A stretch of 64,000 bases of DNA from Luedemannella flava (GCF_039528515.1 NZ_BAAALT010000034.1:1-64000), one strand, 5' to 3'. Counted from the stretch's first letter, positions 35,036 through 44,497 are shown. The notes: generated from the sequence alone by a model not told the origin. A program made the numbers and translations.

Positions 35036-36765
35036 CGCGTCGGGTCGGTCCTCAGGTCGTTGAGCGCGGCAGCGTAGGCCTCGACGATACGGGCGTTGCC
35101 GGTCGGGTCCTTGACCGCGATGCGGATCGTACGACCCTCGAACACCCGCGACATGGGAGACACGTCGCGGAGGTAGACGTTGAGGCTTCGGCACTGCCGC
35201 ACCAACTGGCCGGCGGTGGGACCACTGTGCGGGAGCGTCATGACCACGAAGTTGGCCACGGATTCGTCGACGGTGACTGCCCCGTCCACGGCGCGGAGGT
35301 CCGCCGCCAGCTCCGCGCGTAGCTGGTGGGTTCGTGCCCAGCAGTCGAGGTAGTGGTCTGGGTCGGCCAGCGCCCGGACGGCCGCGATCTGGGCCGGCAG
35401 GCTGACGGCCCAGGGCGGGGTCCACCGGCGCAGGGCCGCAGCGGTCGGCGCGTCAGCCACCAGGTACGCCGCCCGCAGGCCGGACAGCGCGTACATCTTC
35501 GACAGGGAACTGCAGACCACGAGGTTGGGCCGGGCGGCCGCCCAGTCCGCCAGCGACTGGTCGAACCCGACGTAGCCGAGGTATGCCTCGTCGATCCAGA
35601 ACCTTGTCCGCGGTGGCGCCTGCGCCAGGACCTCGCGCAGCTGGGCCGCGGGCAGGTGCCGGCCGGTGGGATTGTTCGGGTTGACCAGCACAACCAGGTC
35701 GTACCCGGCGCGCAGGGCGGTCGCGAGCCGGTCGGGGTCGATCCGCCAGCCTTCGTCGCGTCGTAGCCCGAACCGGTCCACCCGGCAGCCGATCACGCGC
35801 TCGGTCACGTGGGCGTACTCGCCGTAGCTCGGGTCGATCAACAGGACCCTGCTGTCCGGGGTGAGCCACTCCCGGAACGCTCGGAAGATCAGGTCGGACG
35901 AGCCGGCGCCGACCACCAGCGAATCCACGGGGAGCCCGCGAGCGGCGGCGATGTCGTCCAGCAGGCCCTCGGCCCCGGTCGGCGGCGAGGTCCTGGCGAT
36001 CCAGCCCGCGTCGTCGGCCAGCGCCTCGACGACGCCGGGCGCGGGCGGGAACCAGGCGTCGAGTACGTCGGCGGCGACCACCCCCTGGCGGCGGTCCAGG
36101 GTGCGAAGGTCCCGACCGATCGCGTCGAACGAGCGGCCGCCGTGCTCGCAGCCGTCCGGGCCGGGCCACCACGCGGCGTCCAACCGCCAGTCCACCGCGG
36201 TGGCGAGCCGGCGCAACGCCCGGCCGTGGCGGTGCAGCGTGTGCCTGGTGAGGTCCTCGACCCGGCCGCCCATCAGGTCGAAGGCGACCTGGCCGGACTG
36301 GACGGTCGGGCCCAGTCGGCGCAGTCCCGCGTCCAGGTACATCTGGCGCAGCTCGGCCCGGCCGAGGGCCACCACCGTCCGGCCGCCGCGAGCGGAGATC
36401 CAGCGCAGCGCGGCGTACATCAGGAGCGCGGCGGCCGCGCCACCGCGCCAGCGTGGTTCGACGGTCAGGATGCGGATCTCGAACAGGGCGTCGTCGCGCA
36501 GCAGCGGGTGCGCGTCGCGCGTCAGGTACTTCTCGATCGCGTACCGGCCCACCCACGGAGCGGTGATGCTCACGAAGCCGACCCTCGTGTCGCCGCATGC
36601 CGCGACCAGGTAGCTGTTGTTCCCGTCGAGGTTGTCGCGCAGCTGCCGGTCGGGGTTCTGCGCATGCTGACCCAGCTCCTCGGCGTACACCCGGTGGCGC
36701 AGTTCGTAGATCCAGTCGCGGTCATCGTCGATGGCGGGCCGCAGCTGCATCGGTGAACTGTCCAC
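35032..36765 (-). CDS. Fusion of a GNAT-like acyltransferase with a PLP aminotransferase
   Basis: This is a 577-residue protein. Residues 1-165 resemble GNAT or N-acyl amino acid synthase-type acyltransferases (RHRVYAEELGQH, FEIRILTVEPRWRGGAAAALLM). From about residue 215 a class I/II aminotransferase of the histidinol-phosphate type follows, with VVGAGSSDLI, VNPNNPTGRHLP, the Asp-Tyr pair in WIDEAYLGY and the PLP lysine at about 423 in SSLSKMYALSG. Acylation and transamination of one intermediate are suggested. It overlaps the CdsA-like gene by four bases. Confidence 0.8.
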   Translation of the reverse strand: MDSSPMQLRPAIDDDRDWIYELRHRVYAEELGQHAQNPDRQLRDNLDGNNSYLVAACGDTRVGFVSITAPWVGRYAIEKYLTRDAHPLLRDDALFEIRILTVEPRWRGGAAAALLMYAALRWISARGGRTVVALGRAELRQMYLDAGLRRLGPTVQSGQVAFDLMGGRVEDLTRHTLHRHGRALRRLATAVDWRLDAAWWPGPDGCEHGGRSFDAIGRDLRTLDRRQGVVAADVLDAWFPPAPGVVEALADDAGWIARTSPPTGAEGLLDDIAAARGLPVDSLVVGAGSSDLIFRAFREWLTPDSRVLLIDPSYGEYAHVTERVIGCRVDRFGLRRDEGWRIDPDRLATALRAGYDLVVLVNPNNPTGRHLPAAQLREVLAQAPPRTRFWIDEAYLGYVGFDQSLADWAAARPNLVVCSSLSKMYALSGLRAAYLVADAPTAAALRRWTPPWAVSLPAQIAAVRALADPDHYLDCWARTHQLRAELAADLRAVDGAVTVDESVANFVVMTLPHSGPTAGQLVRQCRSLNVYLRDVSPMSRVFEGRTIRIAVKDPTGNARIVEAYAAALNDLRTDPTR

Positions 36766-36884
36766 GGGTCACAACCTTCCTCGGTACGACTGGGATCGGC
36801 CCAGTCTGGCCCCGGGAAGGGAGCGACCGCCTGAGTTCGTCTACTCAATTGTTCTAAGCTGAACGGACCCGGGAGGCCCATCGG

Positions 36885-37580
36885 ATGAAGATCGTTGCGT
36901 TGTCCTGTACGCAGAAGCGTCTCCCGTCGCTGACTGACGCGCTGCTGGAAGCGGCGGTCAGCGGCGTCGTCCGGGAGGTCAGGGACGCGGAGATCCAGCG
37001 GATCCGGTTGATCGATCACCGCATCGCGATGTGCGAGGGCGAGGACACCTGCCTTGATCCCGAGGTGGGCCGGTGCACGCTCGACGACGACTTCGAGCAC
37101 GTCGTCGAGCTGGCCGAGGGCGCGCGGGCGATGCTGCTCGCCATGCCGGTGTACGCGGGGAACGTACCCGCGGTGTTGAAGATCTTTCAGGAGCGTTTGA
37201 AGAGCTTCATGAACGCCAGGCAGCGTCCGTTCGGCAACCTGCTGGTGGGCACGATCGTGCACTCGCGCACGATGCTGACCGAGCCCGCGCTGGGCGCGCT
37301 GTTCCCGTGGTACCTGCGGCTACGGAACAGGAACGTGGCATCGGCGTGTTTCACCCAGAACGATCATGAGGACCTGACCCGCACCGCGGCGTACGACCTG
37401 TGCGTGGCGGTGGGCCGGCAGCTCGGCATGACGCTCGACGGCAGCCGGTCGCCGGCCGTCGAGCGCACGGCACTGCCGTTGGTTCAGTCGCCGTCTCGTC
37501 CGCGGTGCGGCGACTCGGCGCGCCAGGTGCACCCGTCGCCCGCCAGTTCGCACGACACCGTGACGTCCGGTTCCACGTAG
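36885..37580 (+). CDS. NADPH-dependent FMN reductase-like flavoprotein
   Basis: This is a 231-residue protein with a flavodoxin-like fold: KIVALSCTQKR phosphate loop, cysteines in MCEGEDTCL and the family segment LLAMPVYAGNVPAVLKIFQERL. Members reduce flavins or quinones or supply reduced flavin to oxygenases. The last 30 residues overlap the 3' end of the opposing gene by 97 bases, so the true functional C-terminus may end earlier. It is divergent from the aminotransferase fusion gene. Confidence 0.75.
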   Translation: MKIVALSCTQKRLPSLTDALLEAAVSGVVREVRDAEIQRIRLIDHRIAMCEGEDTCLDPEVGRCTLDDDFEHVVELAEGARAMLLAMPVYAGNVPAVLKIFQERLKSFMNARQRPFGNLLVGTIVHSRTMLTEPALGALFPWYLRLRNRNVASACFTQNDHEDLTRTAAYDLCVAVGRQLGMTLDGSRSPAVERTALPLVQSPSRPRCGDSARQVHPSPASSHDTVTSGST

Positions 37581-37987
37581 CGGGCGGCGATGGCGGTGTT
37601 GAGCTCCTGGCAGTACGCGCACGGCGACGAGAACGTCAGGACGACGCCGGCGCGTTCGGCCCGTTTGCGGTAGCGGAGGATGCCGCAGTCGGCGTTGCGC
37701 AGGACCGTGCCCGAGGGCTGGGGCTCGCTGGTCACCGTCGAGTCGTACAGCGCCAGCTGACGCTGCAGCCGGGTCATGAAGTGGTCGGTGGCGGACACCC
37801 CGGCGGGCCGCTGGGCCCGCAGGAGGTCAGCGGTAATGCGGGAGTTGGCTTCGATCCACGCGGCCAGGCCCTCCTCGCCGTGTTCCTTGAGGATGAACTC
37901 CTCCGCGGCCGCCTGGGCCTCGAAGAACCGCTGGCGCCACAGGTCGACCTTCTCGGCCGGGCCGAGCGGGAACGGTTCACTGCTCAT
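37484..37987 (-). CDS. Cys-containing protein, possibly ATC-hydrolase-like
   Basis: This is a 167-residue soluble protein. The first half is helical. The second half has spaced cysteines (NADCGILRY, SSPCAYCQEL, VSCELAGDGCTWR) in a pattern that recalls the L-2-amino-thiazoline-4-carboxylate hydrolase family, but the match is weak. It overlaps the preceding CMD-like gene by 11 bases and is the last gene of the oxygenase operon. Confidence 0.55.
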   Translation of the reverse strand: MSSEPFPLGPAEKVDLWRQRFFEAQAAAEEFILKEHGEEGLAAWIEANSRITADLLRAQRPAGVSATDHFMTRLQRQLALYDSTVTSEPQPSGTVLRNADCGILRYRKRAERAGVVLTFSSPCAYCQELNTAIAARYVEPDVTVSCELAGDGCTWRAESPHRGRDGD

Positions 37988-38351
37988 GGTCCGCGTCCAG
38001 TTCGGCGAAGACCTCCTGGGCGACGCGCAGCCCGTTGTTGGCGACCGGCCAGCCGCCGTAGTAGGCGAGCTGGATGATCACCTCGATGATCTTCTCCCGC
38101 GACATCCCGAGGTGCAGGGCGGCACCGATGTGGCCGCGCAGCTCCCAGTCGGTGCGCGCCAACGCGACCGCAGTCAGCGCGACCAGTTCGCGTTCCTCGA
38201 CGCTCAGGTGCGGGCGGGTCCAGATCTCGCCGAACAGGTGGTCGATGGTGAGCTGCAGGAACTCCGGGTAGGAACCCGGGCGCGGTTCGCGGCCGAAGAC
38301 CTGCTGGAACATCGCCTCACCGCGCTCGCGTCGGTCAGCCGGCTGATTCAT
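37977..38351 (-). CDS. Carboxymuconolactone decarboxylase (CMD)-family protein
   Basis: This is a 124-residue protein with the CMD fold pattern LSVEERELVALTAVALARTDWELRGHIGAALHLGMSREKIIEVIIQLAYYGGWP. It lacks the CxxC pair of AhpD-type members, so it is more like the 4-carboxymuconolactone decarboxylase branch. Family members act on cyclic lactones or as cofactor-free small-molecule enzymes. It lies directly after the MFS gene in the oxygenase operon. Confidence 0.8.
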   Translation of the reverse strand: MNQPADRRERGEAMFQQVFGREPRPGSYPEFLQLTIDHLFGEIWTRPHLSVEERELVALTAVALARTDWELRGHIGAALHLGMSREKIIEVIIQLAYYGGWPVANNGLRVAQEVFAELDADHEQ

Positions 38352-38354
38352 CGA

Positions 38355-39551
38355 TCAACTCCTTCGTATGGGCCGAACAGTTGTCAACGTCCACGACGCC
38401 GCGAAGGCGACGACCAGCAGCGCGGCGCCGCTGCCGAAGGCGGCCGGAACACCCACCCGCTCGGCGATGAGCCCGACGGCGACCGGTCCGACCACGGCGC
38501 CGACATCGGTGCACATCGAGAAGACGGCGACGCCACTGCCGGCCCGGCCGGCGACGACGTCACCGACCAGCGCCGCCGGCGCGGCGTTGAGCAGCGCTGA
38601 TCCCGCCGCGTACACGCAGAGCAGGACGACGAGCCAGGCGTAGGAGTCCACGAACGCCAGGGCGGTGATCGCCGCCGCGGCCACGCCGGTGCCGGCCATC
38701 ATGGCGGGCCGACGGCCGGCCCGATCGACAACCCGACCGGCCGGCATGATCAGCAACGCCTGAACGAGGGCGGAGATCGTGAACGCCCACCCGACCCACG
38801 CCACGTCATGTCGCCACGCCACCACCACCGTGGGGACCAGTGCGCTGCGCAGTCCGAACAGGACCCATCCCTGCGCCAACGCCGCGAGGCAGGCCACCAG
38901 GTAGCGACGGTCCCCCAGCAGCGCCGGCAGGCCGACCACGGCACGGCCGGGCTGCGCGCCGGCGGTCCGGCCGGCGCGGAGCACCGCCACTGTCAGCGCC
39001 GCGGCGGCCAGTAACAGCACGGCGTACGCCAGGAACGGCGCGGACAGCGCGATGAGCGCCAGCAGCCCGCCCAGCGCCGGTCCGCAGATCCCGCCGAGCA
39101 GGAAGCCCGCTTCGAACACGGCGCTGGCCCGGCCCCGCTGGTCGGCCGGCGCGATCGCCAGAAGTGTGGCCAGTGCGGACACCGAGAAGAGCACGGAGCC
39201 GATGCCGCCGAGGCTGCGGAACACGAGCAGCTGCGCGTACGACCCGGCGAACGCCGTCAGGGCCGAGGAGACCGCACAGAGCAGCAGGCCGGCGACCAGG
39301 ACCCGCCGCTCCCCGAACCGGACCCCGAGCCGGCCGCAGAACGGACTGGTGGCCAGCCGCATCACCGCGAACAGGGCGACGAGCACGCCGATCCGGGTGG
39401 GTCCGGCGCCGAACGTCGCGGCGTACACCGGCAGGACCGGGAGCACCAGTCCCAGGCCCAGCATGACGCAGCCGCCCACGACACTGAGGACGTAGACCTC
39501 GCGGGGGAGACGCTGCTGGGCGGCGGCAACGGGTGGCGCGCTGCCGATCAC
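38355..39551 (-). CDS. MFS exporter
   Basis: This is a 398-residue protein with twelve helices, including GRLGVRFGERRVLVAG in loop 2-3 and PAGRVVDRAGRRPAMMAG in the second half. The GTG start overlaps the dioxygenase beta stop in GTGA. It is a likely efflux pump for the product of the pathway or for a toxic substrate. Confidence 0.83.
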   Translation of the reverse strand: MIGSAPPVAAAQQRLPREVYVLSVVGGCVMLGLGLVLPVLPVYAATFGAGPTRIGVLVALFAVMRLATSPFCGRLGVRFGERRVLVAGLLLCAVSSALTAFAGSYAQLLVFRSLGGIGSVLFSVSALATLLAIAPADQRGRASAVFEAGFLLGGICGPALGGLLALIALSAPFLAYAVLLLAAAALTVAVLRAGRTAGAQPGRAVVGLPALLGDRRYLVACLAALAQGWVLFGLRSALVPTVVVAWRHDVAWVGWAFTISALVQALLIMPAGRVVDRAGRRPAMMAGTGVAAAAITALAFVDSYAWLVVLLCVYAAGSALLNAAPAALVGDVVAGRAGSGVAVFSMCTDVGAVVGPVAVGLIAERVGVPAAFGSGAALLVVAFAASWTLTTVRPIRRS

Positions 39552-40054
39552 AATATGATGCTGAGCTTGCCGTGCTCGTACAGCGTCTCGTGGTCGAGCA
39601 CCACGACGCGTCTGCGGACCCGGAACGACCCGCCGTCGACGACGAGCTCGAGCCGGTACTTCCCGACGTAGGCGTCGGAGCGCCCGTGCCCGAACCGGTA
39701 CACGACGACATTCGCCGCCACGTCGAGGTGGGTGCCCCGGTCGGCCAGGATCTCGACGTTGCTGATCAGCCGGTTCGTCCGCGACCGGGGGTTCTCGCAC
39801 CACACCTCGCCGTTGAGGAGCTGTTCGATCCGCTGGCGCAGCCGGGCGGCGTCGTCGTCGATGAGCCCGAGCGCCGGCTCACCGCGCACGTCGGTGGCGG
39901 GCACCGAGTAGCGGATGTCGTCGGTCAGCATCTCGTCGTACCACTCGCGCAGCCGCCACTCGTCGAGCAGGCGCGCCTCGCGGAACAGGAACCGGCTCAC
40001 CCGGTGCCACAGCCGCACCTGGGCCGCTTCGTCGACCGTCAGCTCGATGGTCAT
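39548..40054 (-). CDS. Aromatic-ring-hydroxylating dioxygenase beta subunit
   Basis: This is a 168-residue SnoaL/NTF2-like fold protein typical of ring-hydroxylating dioxygenase small subunits (REARLLDEWRLREWYDEMLTDDIRYSVPATDVRG, and NPRSRTNRLISNVEI). It pairs with the alpha subunit whose stop overlaps its ATG. The beta subunit is structural and helps shape the hexamer. Confidence 0.88.
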   Translation of the reverse strand: MTIELTVDEAAQVRLWHRVSRFLFREARLLDEWRLREWYDEMLTDDIRYSVPATDVRGEPALGLIDDDAARLRQRIEQLLNGEVWCENPRSRTNRLISNVEILADRGTHLDVAANVVVYRFGHGRSDAYVGKYRLELVVDGGSFRVRRRVVVLDHETLYEHGKLSIIL

Positions 40055-41325
40055 CGTGGTTGCTCCCCGTGCATCAGCCGGTCCCACTGGCGCCAGAACT
40101 CGCGGGCGGGAAGCTCGTCGGTCGTCTCCGGGACCTCCTTGTTCATGCCGCGCGACAGGTCCGAGTAGCGGACCGCGCGGTTGAGATAGCCCCGCTGGCA
40201 CGACTCGACGATCTCGATGTCGTCGGGGGTGGCGAAGCCGGCGGGGCCCATGAACGTCAGGTAGTGGCTCTTGCGGAGTTCCCGGATGTCGGGGTCCTCG
40301 TCCCTGGGCGCCAGGGCGACCGACGTGATGGCCATCTGGCCGGCGCTGACCGGGTCGATCTTGCGGATCGTGATCGCGATCGCGTCGATGATCATCAGGT
40401 TGGGGAAGATCAGCAGCGCCCGGTTGGTGCGGGTGATCCGTTCGGCGCGTTCGGCGCCGAACCGGTCGACGAACCGTGCCGCCGTCGCCTCGATCCGCGG
40501 CCGATACTCCTCGCCGAACATCGGCGTCCAGTAGGCCAGCGGCCGGGCCGCCGCCGGCGGCAGCTCGTTGGCTCCATGCCCCAGGCCGAGGGCGCGGCCG
40601 AAGCCGCCCCGGCGCCGCGGCGGCACCGAACCCAGCGACTCCATGTAGCCGACGTAGCGCTTGTGCAGGGCCCGGAAGTGGTAGATGTCGACGCTGTTCT
40701 CCATCATGAGCTTCCAGTTGGCCCGGGCCCCGTGCAGCTGCGCGCCCTGGATCACCTCCATCCCGACCTCGGACTGGTCGTCGATCAGATCGAGGTACTC
40801 CGTCGCGCCCGCCAGGTACTCGGTCAGCGTGCGCCGCTGCGCCGGATCGAACGTGGCGAACACGAAACCGCGGTAGGTGTCGCTACGGTGCCGCGCCAGG
40901 CCGAAGTCCGCCTTCCGGAAGCCCGGCCCGTACCCGTCGGGGATCGGGACCCCGACCAGCTCACCCTGGTTGGAGAAGGTCCAATCGTGGTACGGGCACC
41001 GGAACGACCTGGCCTGCCCGGCTGGCTGCGAGCAGACCAGCGCCCCGCGGTGGGGGCAGCTGTTCGCGAACACCCGGATCACCCCGTCCGACCCGCGCGC
41101 CATGACCACCGGGCGCCCGCCGACGTCACGTGCCACATAGGAGCCCGGCCCGGGCACCTCCGACTCGTGCCCGACGTACAACCAGCATTTGTCGAAGATC
41201 CTGGTCATCTCCTGGGTGGCCACGTCGTCGTCGGTGTAGGCGCGGCGGTCCACCCGGAACGAGAGGCGCTCAAGGTCGTCGAACACGATCCGGTCGCCCA
41301 CCGGTCGCTGCAGTTCGATCGTCAC
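40051..41325 (-). CDS. Rieske non-heme iron oxygenase alpha subunit
   Basis: This is a 424-residue protein. The Rieske cluster ligands are CPHRGALV near residue 90 and CPYHDWTF near residue 110. The mononuclear iron site is MENSVDIYHFRALH near residue 205 with a downstream Asp. It hydroxylates an aromatic or polycyclic substrate using electrons from a ferredoxin and reductase. No ferredoxin or reductase gene is adjacent, so generic partners must supply them. It starts at GTG overlapping the glycosyltransferase stop. Confidence 0.9.
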   Translation of the reverse strand: MTIELQRPVGDRIVFDDLERLSFRVDRRAYTDDDVATQEMTRIFDKCWLYVGHESEVPGPGSYVARDVGGRPVVMARGSDGVIRVFANSCPHRGALVCSQPAGQARSFRCPYHDWTFSNQGELVGVPIPDGYGPGFRKADFGLARHRSDTYRGFVFATFDPAQRRTLTEYLAGATEYLDLIDDQSEVGMEVIQGAQLHGARANWKLMMENSVDIYHFRALHKRYVGYMESLGSVPPRRRGGFGRALGLGHGANELPPAAARPLAYWTPMFGEEYRPRIEATAARFVDRFGAERAERITRTNRALLIFPNLMIIDAIAITIRKIDPVSAGQMAITSVALAPRDEDPDIRELRKSHYLTFMGPAGFATPDDIEIVESCQRGYLNRAVRYSDLSRGMNKEVPETTDELPAREFWRQWDRLMHGEQPR

Positions 41326-42488
41326 CGCTCCCCCTGTCCCTGTAGCGTCCCGACCGTGTCGATGACCAGTTCGGCCGTGCGCGCGGCGGCATCGCCGCAC
41401 TCCGGCTGCGCGGCGCGTAGCCGGGCCCGGTAGTCGCGGGCGGGATCGAGCAGGTCCGTGACAGCGTCAGCGACCGCCTGTCCGGTGACGTCGGCCGGCG
41501 CCAACGCCGTCCCGAAGCCCGCGCTGCCCACGAAATGCGCCTGGACGGGCTGGTCCACCGCCAGCGGGATCACGAGCATCGGCGTCGCCGCCCGGACCGA
41601 CTCGGCCACCGAGTTGTACCCGCCGTGGGTGATGAACATGTCGGCGCGCTCGAGCACCTCGCGTTGCGGCAGGTACGGGGCGGTGAGCACGTCGTCGGGC
41701 AGCGCCAGCTCCTCGGCGAGGTCCCCCACCGCGGCGATCACCTGCGCGCCGGTCGCCGCCGCCCCGGTGATCACCGTGCGCAGCAGGTCCGGCCGCCGGT
41801 AGAAGATCGTGCCGAAGGACACGTACACCACCGGGCGGTCGGGGTCGAGCCGGTCCAGGCCCGGGAAGGTGACCTCGTCGCCGCGCGTGCCCGCCGCACC
41901 CGGCAACCCGACCAGCTGCACACCGTCGTCGGTGACCGCGTCGCCCCCGACGAGCGCGGGGATCGTCGGCATCAGATTGAGGATCGGCGACCGCGCCGAG
42001 TGGGTCCGGGTCGACCACAACACCCCGTGCCGGGTGAGGTAGTCGCCGACCTGTTCGTCGTACAGCCAGCGGCCCCGTCGGTGCTCGCGCGGGCAGACGC
42101 CGCCGAGATTGGCCCAGATCATCCCGTACGGCACGCCGGAGGCGTGTGCACCGACCATGGCCGCCGCCGTGACCGGCAGGGAGTCGACGAGCACGAAGTC
42201 CGGCGCCGTCGCACGGAGCACGTCAGCCGTCTCGTCCGCCACGGGCGACGACCGGAGCATCGGGCCGATCTTCGCCGGATCGCCGCTCCACGGCGCCATC
42301 TCGACCTGGCCGACCGCGTGGACCCGCGCCTTGCCCAGGGCCTCGCGACGCTGCTCGTCGAGCGCGCCACCGTCCGCGGACAACAGCAGCAGGTCGACCT
42401 CGGCGCCGGCCGTCTGGAGCGCGTTCACCACCGGCACGTAGGGGTTCAGGTGACCGTGCTGGGTCGTGGTGAGCAGGGCGACGCGCAT
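41322..42488 (-). CDS. UGT/macrolide-type glycosyltransferase (GT1)
   Basis: This is a 388-residue GT-B enzyme. The N-terminal half has ALLTTTQHGHLNPYVPVVNAL. The C-terminal half has VVYVSFGTIFYRRPDLL and the donor-binding PQREVLERADMFITHGGYNSVAESVRAATPMLVIPLAVDQPVQAHFV. It transfers a sugar from an NDP-sugar to a small hydrophobic acceptor. It is the first gene of a six-gene overlapping operon (glycosyltransferase, Rieske alpha and beta, MFS, CMD-like, Cys protein). GGAGAG sets the start. Confidence 0.9.
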   Translation of the reverse strand: MRVALLTTTQHGHLNPYVPVVNALQTAGAEVDLLLLSADGGALDEQRREALGKARVHAVGQVEMAPWSGDPAKIGPMLRSSPVADETADVLRATAPDFVLVDSLPVTAAAMVGAHASGVPYGMIWANLGGVCPREHRRGRWLYDEQVGDYLTRHGVLWSTRTHSARSPILNLMPTIPALVGGDAVTDDGVQLVGLPGAAGTRGDEVTFPGLDRLDPDRPVVYVSFGTIFYRRPDLLRTVITGAAATGAQVIAAVGDLAEELALPDDVLTAPYLPQREVLERADMFITHGGYNSVAESVRAATPMLVIPLAVDQPVQAHFVGSAGFGTALAPADVTGQAVADAVTDLLDPARDYRARLRAAQPECGDAAARTAELVIDTVGTLQGQGER

Positions 42489-42679
42489 CGGCTCTCCGAT
42501 CCATCGAAAGAAGACGGCAACGCACGAAGCCACGGGGCTCTACGCATTCCCCACCATCGCTGAGGGAAGAGCCTGCCGGGATCTTCCATCGATGTCAACC
42601 ACTGTCCGCTACCAACAGGCTGCTGACCGCGACGTCAACGGTTCTTGTGCTGCGGGACTGTGCGGGGTTGGGTCACCGT

Positions 42680-43411
42680 ATGGCCCTCATCAAGTACGAC
42701 AGCGCGGACGCGGCGGCGTTCGCGGCGACGCGGCACCTGGGCGACGACGCGCTCGCCGGTTGGCGCACGGCGATCACGCGGTACCTGGATCCGCGGCCGG
42801 GCATGCGCCTTCTCGACCTTGGTTGCGGCACCGGCAGTTGGGCGCGGGCGTTCCGGACCTGGTGGCCCGACATGGCTGTCCTCGCGGTCGAACCGTCCGC
42901 GGCGATGCGGGACCGCGCGGTGTTCGAGGCCGTGATCCCCGGCGACGCCGCCGACATCCCGGCCGACGACGCGAGCCTCGACGCGGCCTGGCTCTCCACC
43001 GTCATCCACCATGTCGACGACCTCGACGGGGCTGCCCGCGAACTGCGGCGGGTGCTGAAACCCGGCGCGCCCGTGCTGATCCGGTCCGTGTTCGCCGGGC
43101 GGCACGAGACGATAGGGCTGTTCCGCTACTTCCCGGAGGCCGTCGCGGTGCTCGACCGTTATCCGAGCGTCGCCCGGGTCGAGGCGGCGTTCGCGACCGC
43201 GGGCTTCACCGCCGCGGGGTTCGAGACGGTCCCCGAGGTGACCGCACCGTCGCTGCACGACGCCGCTGTCAACCTGCGGCGCGAGGCGCACACCCTCCTG
43301 CAACTGATCAGCGACGACGCGTACGCCGCGGGCCTGTCGCGGCTGCGTGAAGCCGCGCTGACGGATACCGGTCCGGTCGTCGACGCCCTCGATCTGCTGG
43401 TGCTGAAATGA
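42680..43411 (+). CDS. Class I SAM-dependent methyltransferase
   Basis: This is a 243-residue protein with motif I LLDLGCGTGSWARAF, acidic residue in AVEPSAAM, DAADIPADDASLD and a post-I ARELRRVLKPG. I use the ATG at 42680 (MALIKYDS); a GTG at 42647 is in frame. It is divergent from the glycosyltransferase operon and could modify the same compound, but this is only inferred from proximity. Confidence 0.82.
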   Translation: MALIKYDSADAAAFAATRHLGDDALAGWRTAITRYLDPRPGMRLLDLGCGTGSWARAFRTWWPDMAVLAVEPSAAMRDRAVFEAVIPGDAADIPADDASLDAAWLSTVIHHVDDLDGAARELRRVLKPGAPVLIRSVFAGRHETIGLFRYFPEAVAVLDRYPSVARVEAAFATAGFTAAGFETVPEVTAPSLHDAAVNLRREAHTLLQLISDDAYAAGLSRLREAALTDTGPVVDALDLLVLK

Positions 43412-43447
43412 GGTGCCCGCGAAGATCGGACGTCGTTCAATAACGGC

Positions 43448-44497
43448 ATGAGCCAGGAACGTGTACGTCCGCCGAAGGCCCGACCGGGAGATCACATCGC
43501 GGTCATCTCCCCGTCCTTCGCCGCGCCCGGCCTGTTCCCCGAGCTTCATGAGCAGGCCATGCGGCGGCTCGCCGACCTGACCGGCCTCGTCCCCGTCGAG
43601 TACCCGACGACCCGACAGGTGGGCGCGGCCCCTGCCGCGCGGGCGGCGGACATCAACGCCGCCTTCGCCGACCCCCGCATCCGCGGCATTCTCGCCGTGG
43701 TCGGCGGCGAGGACCAGATCACGGTCATCCCGCACCTGGACGCCGACCTCGCCCGGGCCGACCCGAAGCCGTTCCTCGGCACCAGCGACAACACCAACCT
43801 GCACCACTGGCTGTGGGGCCTGGGCATCGCGAGTTTCTACGGCGGCTCCTCCCAGGTTCACCTGGGCCCCGGACCCACCGTGGACGACGTTCACGCGCGG
43901 TCGCTGCGGGCGGCGTTGCTCACCGGCGAGCGACTCGAGATCACCGACCCGGGCGAGTCCGAGGACATCGGGATCGACTGGGCCGACCCGCGGGCGCTGG
44001 AGTCCTTCGGGGACCGCGAGCCGACCACGCCCTGGGACTGGTACGGGCCGGGTCGCACGGTCACCGGCGCCGCCTGGGGCGGCTGCCTCGAGGTCATCGA
44101 GTGGGTCCTGACGGCGGGACGCTTTCCGTTCCCTCCGGACGTACTCGATGGTGGGGTGTTGATTATCGAGACGTCTGAGGAGCTGCTCCCCGCGCGAAAC
44201 GTGGGATGGATCGTCCGCTCGCTCGGCGAGCGCGGGATTCTCGGCGCGGTCGACGCGGTGCTGGTCGCGCGGCCGCCGGTCTCCGACTTCACCCGCCGAC
44301 CGGATGCCGCGGAACGGGCACGGCTACGCGCGGAGCAGCGCGACACCGTCGTCGAGGTGGTCACCCGCTACAACCCGGACGCGGTCATCTGCGTCGGCGT
44401 CCCGTTCGGCCACACCCGGCCGCAGTGGATCCTGCCGCACGGCGGCGCGATCACGGTCGACGGCGCCGAGCGCCGGATCTTCGCCGACTACCGGTAG
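43448..44497 (+). CDS. S66-family peptidase (LD-carboxypeptidase / MccF-like)
   Basis: This is a 349-residue protein. The S66 nucleophile elbow is FLGTSDNTNLHHW near residue 115, a glutamate lies in LIIETSEELLP and the catalytic histidine is in GVPFGHTRPQWILP near the end. The family includes cytoplasmic LD-carboxypeptidases for murein recycling and MccF, which hydrolyses microcin C-type antibiotics. Sequence alone does not separate these roles. Confidence 0.85.
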   Translation: MSQERVRPPKARPGDHIAVISPSFAAPGLFPELHEQAMRRLADLTGLVPVEYPTTRQVGAAPAARAADINAAFADPRIRGILAVVGGEDQITVIPHLDADLARADPKPFLGTSDNTNLHHWLWGLGIASFYGGSSQVHLGPGPTVDDVHARSLRAALLTGERLEITDPGESEDIGIDWADPRALESFGDREPTTPWDWYGPGRTVTGAAWGGCLEVIEWVLTAGRFPFPPDVLDGGVLIIETSEELLPARNVGWIVRSLGERGILGAVDAVLVARPPVSDFTRRPDAAERARLRAEQRDTVVEVVTRYNPDAVICVGVPFGHTRPQWILPHGGAITVDGAERRIFADYR

